64,000 bases of DNA from NCBI GenBank assembly GCA_027488835.1, contig JAIYAW010000001.1, positions 424,254 to 488,253 on the forward strand, given 5' to 3'. Each line of letters begins with the position of its first letter. The first letter of the stretch is position 1. Source of the DNA: Bacteroidota bacterium. Lineage in GTDB: Bacteria; Bacteroidota; Bacteroidia; NS11-12g; UBA955. A program made the translations under genes and the position numbers. The notes below the pieces were generated by a model. The model was not told the DNA's origin. It did no database searches and was given only the letters and a program-made list of their open reading frames with translations. Shown in pieces: positions 51,531 to 59,068 of this stretch.

Positions 51531-52177
51531 AAATAATTACTACTAAAACTTATAATTTGCCACCTCGGCACCAAAAACGATCTGTGAACTCTCAAAAATG
51601 ATTTTGGCAAAATGGTTTCTTCTAATGATTTTAAAGTTTTAGTTGCTATGTATTTGCGGTTCAAAGTTACAACTTTTGAATAAGCTCCACTTGCCTCTAT
51701 GAAAATAATATCTTTCAGGGGAATCAAAATATTTTCCCCATTTTCTTTGATCAGGAAAGAATCTGTAGGATTTAAAGGATTAGGAATTCCAATTTGTAAG
51801 TTCAGTTTGAGAATTAATCGTGTTTTAAATTTGATAAATTCTGCTTCATCAATTGGCTTCAACAAATAATCAAAAACATTTGCACGAATTGCATTAATTG
51901 CATATTGTGAGTGGGCCGTTACAACCACCAAAATACACTCTTTAGATAATAAAGGAGCAATTTTAAGTCCGTCTTCGCCGCTCAACTCATAATCGGTAAA
52001 TACAATATTGGGACTAAAATTTAGCATAGCTTCTTTTGCTTCGTCAATTGATGAAACCATAACAATTTTATCAGCCAAATCATTCAAAAATTGTTCAACA
52101 TAATATTCCATCATCGTCCTACCCGATAATTCATCGTCTATGATGAGTATTTTAAGTTTAGATGATTTGTTATTCAT
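51461..52177 (-). CDS. LytTR-family response regulator
   Basis: A 238-residue protein with an N-terminal receiver domain (LKILIIDDELSGRTMMEYYV, phospho-acceptor Asp in IVFTDYELSGEDGL, LVVVTAHSQYAINAI, Lys in FDYLLKPIDE) and a C-terminal LytTR DNA-binding domain (LIPLKDIIFIEASGAYSKVVTLNRKYIATKTLKSLEETILPKSFLRVHRSFLV). It is the cognate partner of the overlapping kinase and probably binds promoter repeats; targets are unknown. An AT-rich 56-nt gap separates it from the divergent mutarotase gene. Confidence 0.92.
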   Translation of the reverse strand: MNNKSSKLKILIIDDELSGRTMMEYYVEQFLNDLADKIVMVSSIDEAKEAMLNFSPNIVFTDYELSGEDGLKIAPLLSKECILVVVTAHSQYAINAIRANVFDYLLKPIDEAEFIKFKTRLILKLNLQIGIPNPLNPTDSFLIKENGENILIPLKDIIFIEASGAYSKVVTLNRKYIATKTLKSLEETILPKSFLRVHRSFLVPRWQIISFSSNYLCLQDGTHINLSKTGRKILQDSF

Positions 52178-52208
52178 ATAAATTATGAAGACAATTGGTT
52201 AGCAATTC

Positions 52209-52226
52209 TACTTTTGCTTAAATTTG
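52209..52226 (+). promoter_or_regulatory. Candidate promoter of the mutarotase gene
   Basis: Two -7-like elements, TACTTTTG (52209-52216) and TAAATTTG (52219-52226), just before the ATG at 52234. No clear -33 element. Confidence 0.4.
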
Positions 52227-52233
52227 GTGCAAA

Positions 52234-53100
52234 ATGATTAATTATTATCTAAAAAACAATCTCTTTTTTGTGAACGTATCAAAAAGCGGAGCAGAAATAC
52301 TTTCGGTTCATAATTTGATAAATAAAACCGAAATTTTATGGTCTCCAGATTTTCAATTTTGGAATAGAGTTTCACCGGTTTTATTTCCAATTGTAGGTAA
52401 ATTAATGAATAATTGTTTTAATGAAAATAAAAATAATTATTCAATGTTGCAACATGGATTTGCCAGAAACATGGAATTTGAAGTAATTCATCAAACAGAA
52501 AATTCCTTATCCATGCAATTGATTTCCAATGATGAAACACGATTTCAATATCCATTTGATTTTGTGCTAAAAATTTCGTATATTCTTTTAGAAAATTCCC
52601 TCGACATTCATTATTCTGTTACAAATTTATCAGCCGTTGAGATGCCATTTTCAATTGGGGCTCACCCAGGATTTGCAATAGAAAAACCCCTCAATCATTA
52701 CAAATTGGTATTCGATCAGCCGTTTACCGCAAACAGGCACTTGATTGAAGATGGATTGTATACGGGAGAAACCGCTCCTACAATGCAAAATACCCATGAA
52801 CTATTGCTTTCCGATGAACTCATTCAACACGATGCAGTTGTGTTTAAAAATGTACCCTTCTACCGTGTAACCCTTTGTGAATTAGACAATACCCCTGTGG
52901 TAACTGTGAGTAGTTCCGATTTTCCTCACTGGGGATTTTGGTCAAAGCCCGGTGCCCCGTTTTTTTGTATTGAGCCTTGGGCCGGACTTGCAGATTCTGT
53001 TGAAGCAACTGGTAATTTAAGAGACAAGGAAGGCATACATTTGTTAGAGCCCAATCAAACAAAACAGTTTTCTTACTCCATAGAAATGCCAACCAATTAA
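52234..53100 (+). CDS. Aldose 1-epimerase family protein (LacX-like)
   Basis: A 288-residue mutarotase-fold protein. YLKNNLFFVNVSKSGAEILSVHNL, ILWSPDFQFWNRVSPVLFPIVGKL, MLQHGFARNMEFEV (His), FSIGAHPGFAIEKP (second His) and FFCIEPWAGLADSV (catalytic Glu region) give the galactose mutarotase-like active site. It resembles the LacX subgroup. The substrate sugar is unknown. Divergent from the two-component operon. Confidence 0.85.
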   Translation: MINYYLKNNLFFVNVSKSGAEILSVHNLINKTEILWSPDFQFWNRVSPVLFPIVGKLMNNCFNENKNNYSMLQHGFARNMEFEVIHQTENSLSMQLISNDETRFQYPFDFVLKISYILLENSLDIHYSVTNLSAVEMPFSIGAHPGFAIEKPLNHYKLVFDQPFTANRHLIEDGLYTGETAPTMQNTHELLLSDELIQHDAVVFKNVPFYRVTLCELDNTPVVTVSSSDFPHWGFWSKPGAPFFCIEPWAGLADSVEATGNLRDKEGIHLLEPNQTKQFSYSIEMPTN

Positions 53101-53145
53101 TTTGTTTTTCACTATAAATTCATCAGTTCTCACTAATTTTACAAA

Positions 53146-53577
53146 ATGAAACCAGAATATTATTTCTTTTTAGGAATGGGCATAATGATTACCTCTATCA
53201 TTGTTTCTAAAATTTTAAGTGAAAAAGGATTGAAAGTGTTGTCCAATGAAGAGAAAGGAATGTTGATTTCTAATTTCTCTAAAACGCGTATGGCGTCAGT
53301 GATAATTTTAATGTCAATCGTAATTATTTACCTAGTTGCCATGTATTCTGGTGCATCGGTTTGGCTTGAAAGCAGAAATATCAATCCAACGCTATCCTAT
53401 TTCGTTTTGATTGCACTTTATATCGTTATTTTGAGCACCTACACCTTAAAAAAACAACGTGAATTGGGATTGCCCAAAGAATACTTAGATGCACAAGTGA
53501 AATCGCAAATCGTTAGATTTGTTGGAATCGTTTCGTTGTGTATTGGCATGTATTTTTACTTCGGAACACTAAAGTAA
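53146..53577 (+). CDS. Hypothetical membrane protein, four helices
   Basis: A 143-residue protein with helices at YYFFLGMGIMITSIIVSKIL, MASVIILMSIVIIYLVAMY, LSYFVLIALYIVILSTY and IVRFVGIVSLCIGMYFYFG. A charged loop (SEKGLKVLSNEEKGMLISNFSKTR) sits between the first two. I do not recognise a family. Its 3' end overlaps the MenE-like gene by 9 nt, tail to tail, so no intergenic terminator exists. Confidence 0.65.
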   Translation: MKPEYYFFLGMGIMITSIIVSKILSEKGLKVLSNEEKGMLISNFSKTRMASVIILMSIVIIYLVAMYSGASVWLESRNINPTLSYFVLIALYIVILSTYTLKKQRELGLPKEYLDAQVKSQIVRFVGIVSLCIGMYFYFGTLK

Positions 53578-54546
53578 TTCAAAGCTTTTTACCCGATTGA
53601 TTTTGCCGTTTTCGGTGTGAATCAATTTTTCCAAAATAAATATTTCTTTGGGCTTGTAATACCCATTTGAAAAATTCCAATTTTGAGGAATATTCTTTTC
53701 AATTGTAACCAAAACTAACTTTTGACCCAAAATTTCATCGGGCATGTTCCAGCAAAAGAAAGCATCGCTCGGCCAATTTGTTTGCTTTTGAATTTCAGAT
53801 TCAACCGTTTCTAATTGAATCTTAAGTCCGCCAGAATTAATCGTAAAATCGGTTCTTCCAACCCATATAAATTGTGAATCGTTGATCATTTCAACAATAT
53901 CGTTGGTTTGAATCCATTCGTTATCCGTAATAAAATTCCTCACTTTCAATGCACCCACTTCGTTTTGCGTAATTTCGGTGTTTGGCAATACCTCGTAAAT
54001 CTGATTGCCAAGCAGACGTCCCGCAAAATGAGAATAAGTTTCCGTCATTCCAAATGTGTGAAACCAGCGGGTGTCGGGGTAGTTTTCGAGCAACGTTTTT
54101 TCTATTTCGGGGGACATTGAACCGCCACCAATGAGTACAGTGTGAAACTGATGCATTACCTCTTTGCTAATTTCATGGTTCAAAATATGCCACAATTGCA
54201 TGGGGGTAAATGATGCAATTTGAGCTGGACCTCTGTAATCTAACAAAGGATTGGCACTTGCTTCAACTACGTCAACAGGAGAGTGCCAAACGGCACTTCT
54301 AACCAATTGCATAAAACCACCCACTTTGGATACTGGCAAACAACATAGTTGATATTTGTTGATTGTCCTTTTTAAAAATGCTTCTTTGGTGTTGTTGGCG
54401 CTCCAAATCAATTTGTCTTTTTCAAGAATAATTTTCTTGGGTTCGCCGGTACTTCCTGAAGTAGTAAGTTCAAATTGGGTTTTATCGTTTTCCCATCCCT
54501 CAAAAAAGAGCTGAGCAAGATTTTCATTTGAATTATCCGAAGGCAT
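53569..54546 (-). CDS. MenE-like AMP-binding ligase
   Basis: A 325-residue acyl-adenylate ligase. The P-loop ELTTSGSTGEPKKI, LPVSKVGGFMQLVRS, FTPMQLW, IGGGSMSPEIEKTLLENYPDTRWFHTFGMTETYSHFAGR and VGRTDFTINSGGLKIQLETVESEIQ (the hinge and C-terminal domain) are recognisable. It is shorter than E. coli MenE (about 450 residues) because the N-terminal subdomain is reduced, as in other Bacteroidota versions I recall. Its presumed role is O-succinylbenzoate-CoA ligase in menaquinone synthesis, but no other men gene is here, so another acid substrate is possible. 14-nt overlap with the aminotransferase gene. Confidence 0.72.
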   Translation of the reverse strand: MPSDNSNENLAQLFFEGWENDKTQFELTTSGSTGEPKKIILEKDKLIWSANNTKEAFLKRTINKYQLCCLPVSKVGGFMQLVRSAVWHSPVDVVEASANPLLDYRGPAQIASFTPMQLWHILNHEISKEVMHQFHTVLIGGGSMSPEIEKTLLENYPDTRWFHTFGMTETYSHFAGRLLGNQIYEVLPNTEITQNEVGALKVRNFITDNEWIQTNDIVEMINDSQFIWVGRTDFTINSGGLKIQLETVESEIQKQTNWPSDAFFCWNMPDEILGQKLVLVTIEKNIPQNWNFSNGYYKPKEIFILEKLIHTENGKINRVKSFELL

Positions 54547-55831
54547 ATTCTTTGAGCAAAGATACGCATTGTTCTATTTCATGCTCGGTATTGTAGTAAT
54601 GGGTAGAAATTCTGATGTTGTCGAGTCCGTTTTCAGCCACATGTCGCAATATCATTTGCTTTGACCTGGCGTAGTTTACAAAGCCAATATTCGGATTGTC
54701 CTTCTTGGAATTTTTAATTCTAAAGCCAATTTGTGCACCTCGAGAACGGTCTTCGGTTGGTGTGAGCATTTCTATGCCATCGCCAATTTCTAACAATGCA
54801 TTTTGTAGCTTTTGGGCCAAATATTTCACCCGATTTTCAATGCGAGCTGGACCAATTTTGGAATAAAATTCCAAAGATTTTAAGGCACCTACATATAAGG
54901 GACCACAAAAAGTTCCATAACTGTATCGTCCTGTAGAATCTACCAAAGGACCCATACTTGGTGGAGTGGCTCTCATATTGAACTCGCCTGCGCTGTAGGC
55001 CGCAACATGATAAATTTTGGTTTGCTGAATTTTTTGCTGTGCAATGTAAAGCCAACCTGTTCCAATTGGGCCCAAAACCCACTTGTGAAAACAACCTGCA
55101 TAATAATCGCAGCCAATGTCCTTCACATTGAATTGTATCATTCCCAGCGGGTGGGCTCCGTCAATGCAACTGATAATGTTTTTGCTTCTCGCCAAATCGC
55201 AGATTTCTTTTACGGGTAAAATTTGACCAATGGTGCAAGGAATATGCGGTACCGCAATGGCTTTGGTTTTCTTGGTGATGGCGGTATTTAGGTTATTGAG
55301 GGTTTCTTCGGCGGTTTTACCAAGAACAAAAGTTTTAATCACAATGCCATCCACTTTTGCGCGGTGTAACCAGGCCAAACATCCCCCAACATGTTCATGT
55401 TCGGTTAAAATAACCTCATCGCCACGTTTCAAATCCAAACCCCAACAAATGTGGTTAATGCCCTCACTCACATTTTTGGTGATGCCAATTTCTTTGGGAT
55501 CAGCGCCAATGATACTTGCAAGCATTTTTTCTAAATCGTCGCTGTGGTGCGGATATTCTGCTTTTTCGGCAATGGTTTCAAAGCTATTTTGAACTGCATT
55601 CAAAACGGGGTAGGGCGTAATTCCCATAGTGCCATTGTTCAAGAAAATGCGGTCGTTACCCAATGGAAACATGCTTCTAACGGTTGCCCAATCGAAATTG
55701 TCAGTTTGGTCAAGTTGCGCCAAAGAACCCATATCATTGAGTTGTGCTTCAATAATTTGTGAATTGGCAGCCTTTAAATTGGTAGCAGCAAAAAGTCCTG
55801 TTCCAATGGTTAAAAACGATTTTCTTTTCAT
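54533..55831 (-). CDS. Class V aminotransferase family protein with a signal-peptide-like N-terminus
   Basis: A 432-residue PLP enzyme. The N-terminus MKRKSFLTIGTGLFAATNLKAANS looks like a signal peptide with a cleavage site after KAA. The body has the class V fold (FLNNGTMGITPYPVLNAVQ, ITKNVSEGINHICWGL, LTEHEHVGGCLAWL, SCIDGAHPLGM, and the PLP lysine in YYAGCFHKWVLGPIGTGWLYI), close to the isopenicillin-N-epimerase/cysteine desulfurase-like group. The reaction is unknown. If exported, the cofactor would have to be loaded before export. It overlaps the MenE-like gene by 14 nt, so the two are co-expressed. Confidence 0.82.
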   Translation of the reverse strand: MKRKSFLTIGTGLFAATNLKAANSQIIEAQLNDMGSLAQLDQTDNFDWATVRSMFPLGNDRIFLNNGTMGITPYPVLNAVQNSFETIAEKAEYPHHSDDLEKMLASIIGADPKEIGITKNVSEGINHICWGLDLKRGDEVILTEHEHVGGCLAWLHRAKVDGIVIKTFVLGKTAEETLNNLNTAITKKTKAIAVPHIPCTIGQILPVKEICDLARSKNIISCIDGAHPLGMIQFNVKDIGCDYYAGCFHKWVLGPIGTGWLYIAQQKIQQTKIYHVAAYSAGEFNMRATPPSMGPLVDSTGRYSYGTFCGPLYVGALKSLEFYSKIGPARIENRVKYLAQKLQNALLEIGDGIEMLTPTEDRSRGAQIGFRIKNSKKDNPNIGFVNYARSKQMILRHVAENGLDNIRISTHYYNTEHEIEQCVSLLKEYAFG

Positions 55832-55944
55832 GGTAAATAAATTTGAACTTGCATTTTACAAAATCTTTATGAAAACTGCTATATGTTATCGAAATAATTG
55901 GTTGAGTATGCCATTTTATCAAAAAATTATTCCTTTTCATTGCC

Positions 55945-55952
55945 TATTTTTG
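55945..55952 (+). promoter_or_regulatory. -7 element of anmK
   Basis: TATTTTTG, 24 nt before the ATG at 55977; no clear -33 element. Confidence 0.4.
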
Positions 55953-55976
55953 CATTTTTACACATTGTAAGAAAGT

Positions 55977-57059
55977 ATGAAGGTACTAGGAATAATGAGT
56001 GGCACAAGCATGGATGGCATTGATTTGGCGTTGTGCGATGTGCAGCAAAATGGCGACCAATGGTCGGTGAATATAGACAGCGCAATCACTGTGCCCTACA
56101 ACGAAACTTGGCGCGTTCGATTGTCGCAATTGAAATATCAAAATTCAGAAGTGTTTGTAAAAACAGATGTGTTTTACGGCCGCTATTTGGGAGAGTTGGC
56201 CAAAGGCTTCGCCCAAGAAACAGGCAAACAAATTGACCTGGTTGCTTCACACGGACATACCATTTTTCACGATCCACAGAACTGGATAACCAGCCAAATT
56301 GGCGATGGTGCAACGTTGGCCGCGACGGCTGGAATTCCAGCAGTTACCAATTTTCGCCGTGGCGATGTGGCATTGGGTGGACAAGGTGCGCCGTTGGTGG
56401 GACTTGGTGACGATTTGCTGTTTCCAGATTACGACTATTGTTTGAATTTGGGTGGATTTTGTAATATCTCAGCAAAACACAACGGCAAACGCATTGCCTT
56501 CGACATTGCTCCTTGCAATATTATTTTGAACCGTTTGGCCCGTGAACGAAACTTGAAATACGACGAAGACGGCAAAATTGCTGAAAATGGAAATATCATT
56601 TATCCGTTGTTGCATGCCTTAAACGACATCCCTTACTATAAAAATAACTATCCAAAAAGCTTGGGAAGAGAATGGATTAATAAAAACTTTTGGCATTTGG
56701 TGAGAGATTATGACGATCAACCCCTAGAAGATCGCATGAAAACTTTGGTGATGCACATTGCAACACAAATTGCCATAGCCTTAGACCGAATTGCCGAAAA
56801 AGATTTGCAAGAAACGCGAATTTTGGTTACCGGTGGCGGTGCTTTGAATCAAGTATTGGTAGATTTTATCAAGTCTGAAACAGAAGCCCAAGTGGTGGTG
56901 CCCGATGAACAATTGGTAAACTACAAAGAAGCCATGATTTTTGCCTTGTTGGGTGCCATGCGTGCCAAAAACATTTGCAATACCTTGCCCAATGCAACCG
57001 GAGCGAAACAGGCTTTTGTTGGGGGTTCTTTAGACGGAGATTTTTCGAAATTAATTTAA
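55977..57059 (+). CDS. anmK: Anhydro-N-acetylmuramic acid kinase
   Basis: A 360-residue cytoplasmic kinase in peptidoglycan recycling that opens and phosphorylates 1,6-anhydro-MurNAc. Motifs in order: GIMSGTSMDGIDLALCDV (ATP phosphate loop), VASHGHTIFHDP, VTNFRRGDVALGGQGAPLVGLGD (catalytic Asp), NLGGFCNIS, and ILVTGGGALNQVL (second phosphate-binding loop). Normal length. The Glu dehydrogenase follows after 9 nt. Confidence 0.95.
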   Translation: MKVLGIMSGTSMDGIDLALCDVQQNGDQWSVNIDSAITVPYNETWRVRLSQLKYQNSEVFVKTDVFYGRYLGELAKGFAQETGKQIDLVASHGHTIFHDPQNWITSQIGDGATLAATAGIPAVTNFRRGDVALGGQGAPLVGLGDDLLFPDYDYCLNLGGFCNISAKHNGKRIAFDIAPCNIILNRLARERNLKYDEDGKIAENGNIIYPLLHALNDIPYYKNNYPKSLGREWINKNFWHLVRDYDDQPLEDRMKTLVMHIATQIAIALDRIAEKDLQETRILVTGGGALNQVLVDFIKSETEAQVVVPDEQLVNYKEAMIFALLGAMRAKNICNTLPNATGAKQAFVGGSLDGDFSKLI

Positions 57060-57068
57060 AATATACAC

Positions 57069-58304
57069 GTGAAATTAGATCAGTTAATACAGAAATTTGA
57101 GGGAAAACAACCAGAAATTGTTTTCGCTTGGAAAGATGCCGAAACAGAGGCGGAAGGTTGGATTGTTATCAATTCATTAAGAAACGGTGCTGCTGGTGGT
57201 GGAACCAGAATGCGTAAAGGATTAAACCAACGCGAAGTGGAAAGCCTTGCAAAAACCATGGAAGTGAAATTCACGGTTGCCGGCCCTCCAATTGGTGGTG
57301 CCAAGTCTGGTATCAATTTCGATCCTGCTGATCCACGTAAAAAAGGGGTTTTAGAACGCTGGTACAAAGCCGTTCGACCACTTTTGAAAAACTATTACGG
57401 TACAGGTGGCGATTTAAACGTGGATGAAATTCACGAAGTAATTCCAATGACAGCCGCTTTGGGTGTGTTACATCCCCAAGAAGGTGTTGTTGCAGGACAC
57501 TTAACACAATACACTCCAGAAGATAAATTAAAGGCAATTTCTCGTTTGCAAAAAGGAGTTTTGTTGCCAATTACCGATGAGCGTTTGAGTCCAGATGTTG
57601 CCAAAGAATTAACCATAGCCGACATGATTACCGGTTGGGGTGTTGCCGAAGGTGTTCGTCACTATTACGAAGTGTATGGTGGATTCATGAACAACAAATT
57701 GGCAATTATTCAAGGTTGGGGTAATGTTGCTGCGGCAGCTGCTTTCTACTTAACCAAATACGGTGTTCGTATTGGAGGGATCATTGACAGAAATAGCGGT
57801 ATTATCAATAAAAATGGGTTGGGACATGAAGAAATTTTAGAATTGTTCTTAACCCGTGATGGCAATTCATTGAATACGCCAAACATGATGACATTTGAAG
57901 AGGTGAATGCCCAAATTTGGGATTTGCCAGCTGAAATATTTATTCCAGGTGCTGCCAGTCGTTTGGTAACCGAAGACCAAGTAAATCGCATGGCGAAATC
58001 GGGGATCGAAGTGGTTTCTTGTGGTGCAAACGTTCCGTTTGCCGATGAAGAAATTTTCATGGGACCAATTTCTCGCCTTGCCGACAGTCAATTTGCTGTG
58101 ATTCCAGATTTCATTGCAAACTGTGGAATGGCGCGTGTATTTGCCTATTTGATGAAACAAGATGCCGAAGTAACCGACGTTGCCATTTTCAAAGACGTAA
58201 GCAACATCATCCGTTCTAGCATCATGCGCGTGCACCAATTCAATCCAAAAACCACTGGCCTCAGCGCCAAGGCGTTGGAAATGAGTTTGACAGATCTTGT
58301 GTAG
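57069..58304 (+). CDS. Glu/Leu/Phe/Val dehydrogenase
   Basis: A 411-residue NAD(P)-dependent amino-acid dehydrogenase with a GTG start. NSLRNGAAGGGTRMRKGL, FTVAGPPIGGAKSGINFDPAD (substrate Lys), YGTGGDLNVDEIHEVIP (catalytic Asp) and the Rossmann part IIQGWGNVAAAAAFYL are in order. The substrate-contact lysine and aspartate are intact. It reads most like the glutamate dehydrogenase branch, but substrate is not certain from motifs. The 3' end leads directly into the decamer repeat array. Confidence 0.9.
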   Translation: MKLDQLIQKFEGKQPEIVFAWKDAETEAEGWIVINSLRNGAAGGGTRMRKGLNQREVESLAKTMEVKFTVAGPPIGGAKSGINFDPADPRKKGVLERWYKAVRPLLKNYYGTGGDLNVDEIHEVIPMTAALGVLHPQEGVVAGHLTQYTPEDKLKAISRLQKGVLLPITDERLSPDVAKELTIADMITGWGVAEGVRHYYEVYGGFMNNKLAIIQGWGNVAAAAAFYLTKYGVRIGGIIDRNSGIINKNGLGHEEILELFLTRDGNSLNTPNMMTFEEVNAQIWDLPAEIFIPGAASRLVTEDQVNRMAKSGIEVVSCGANVPFADEEIFMGPISRLADSQFAVIPDFIANCGMARVFAYLMKQDAEVTDVAIFKDVSNIIRSSIMRVHQFNPKTTGLSAKALEMSLTDLV

Positions 58305-58312
58305 GAATACTA

Positions 58313-58372
58313 AGGTTTATAAAAGTTTATAAGGGTTTATAAAAGTTTATGAGGGTTTATAAAGGTTGATAA
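58313..58372 (+). repeat. Array of six 10-bp direct repeats, RRGTTTATAA
   Basis: Six exact decamers in register: AGGTTTATAA, AAGTTTATAA, GGGTTTATAA, AAGTTTATGA, GGGTTTATAA, AGGTTGATAA, beginning 9 nt after the dehydrogenase stop. The period equals one helical turn. The inverse complement of the same motif occurs in the two arrays at 58901-58941 and 59003-59043, on the far side of the four-helix-bundle gene, so the arrays form a large inverted repeat around it. Confidence 0.9.
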
Positions 58373-58386
58373 ACGATGAACAAAAT

Positions 58387-58423
58387 AAAAGGTAGTGCTG
58401 AAATTTCAACACTGCCTTTTTTT
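58387..58423. terminator. Hairpin terminator between the decamer array and the four-helix-bundle gene
   Basis: AAAGGTAGTG-c-TGAAATTTCA-a-CACTGCCTTT stem-loop with flanking A and T runs. It can serve the dehydrogenase transcript and, on the minus strand, the four-helix-bundle gene whose stop it touches. Confidence 0.8.
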
Positions 58424-58793
58424 AAATAGTTTTCGCACTAGCACTTAATGTGTACTTTGATAATGAGTTTACCTGAAATGTTATAATTTGGATGTATTTA
58501 CGGGTTTCTAAATACGAATACGAATCAACAAATTCAATTTCATTTGCGATAATAAGTTGATTCAACAATTCAAAGGAACTTGAAATTGCATATTGATAAA
58601 ATCGGGCTTGTTCTTTTCCTAATTTTCTGCCACATCCTTCGGCAATATTAGATGCAATTGATATTGCAGCCCTTCTCATCTGGTTTGTTAGGCCATTCAT
58701 TTCTGAATGCGGAAATTTACCTGTGATTTTATAAATGGATTTGCAAAGTTTATTCGCGTTTTGCCAAGCCTCAAGTTTTTCAAATGAATATAT
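58422..58793 (-). CDS. Four-helix-bundle protein (S23/IVP family), start codon not canonical
   Basis: The track lists a 92-residue ORF from 58700, but the frame is open and clearly homologous for another 31 residues upstream: YSFEKLEAWQNANKLCKSIYKITGKFPHSEMNGLTNQMRRAAISIASNIAEGCGRK. This is the family pattern (LExWQxA, IYKxT, FPxSE, GLTxQMRRAA, SIxSNIAEGxGR), and the full frame would be about 123 residues, the family norm. There is no ATG, GTG or TTG upstream of the Met at 58700 in frame: the likely start position reads ATA (58791-58793). An upstream in-frame ATG at 58841 is closed by TAA four codons later. Either it starts at a rare codon or it is a start-less pseudogene. The family includes proteins encoded in rRNA intervening sequences and relatives of retroelement accessory proteins; function is poorly known. 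Confidence 0.7.
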   Translation of the reverse strand: MYSFEKLEAWQNANKLCKSIYKITGKFPHSEMNGLTNQMRRAAISIASNIAEGCGRKLGKEQARFYQYAISSSFELLNQLIIANEIEFVDSYSYLETRKYIQIITFQVNSLSKYTLSASAKTI

Positions 58794-58860
58794 GTATTTT
58801 ATCTTGATTGGAATTACCCTTTTATATTATATTTCCCCCATAAATTATGATATAATAAAT

Positions 58861-59059
58861 GTTTATAAACGATTATTTTCTATTTAACAATTCCCGAAAC
58901 CCTTATAAACTTTTATAAACGCTCTATAAACTTTTATAAACCTTCCTATTCCCTTAAAAAATGTTTATAAACGATTATTTTATTTTTAACTATGTCAAAA
59001 ACCCTTATAAACTTTTATAAACGCTCTATAAACTTTTATAAACCTTCTTATTTCCTTAA
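58861..59059 (-). repeat. Tandem duplication of a 102-bp unit containing decamers in inverse orientation
   Basis: Two copies, 58861-58962 and 58963-59059. Each starts with the perfect palindrome GTTTATAAAC, followed by GATTATTTT, about 23 nt of diverged sequence, then CCTTATAAAC TTTTATAAAC GCTCTATAAAC TTTTATAAAC CTTC. The copies share the motif and spacing exactly; the spacer between palindrome and decamers is more diverged. The last copy runs into the pepT promoter. I find no such motif elsewhere in the window. Confidence 0.9.
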
Positions 59060-59064
59060 TTTTG
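59057..59064 (+). promoter_or_regulatory. -7 element of pepT
   Basis: TAATTTTG ends 4 nt before the pepT ATG at 59069, directly abutting the end of the second 102-bp repeat unit. The first repeat unit lacks it at the equivalent position (TTAAAAAATG). Confidence 0.45.
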
Positions 59065-59068
59065 ACCT

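Noticed and set aside
58861-59059. Decamer and 102-bp repeats considered as a CRISPR array
   Set aside because: Repeats are 10 bp without unique spacers of 30-40 bp, and no cas gene is nearby.
58313-59059. Decamer arrays considered as plasmid-type iterons or a replication origin
   Set aside because: There is no replication initiator gene and the arrays are short and inverted around a four-helix-bundle gene. I keep them as unexplained repeats.
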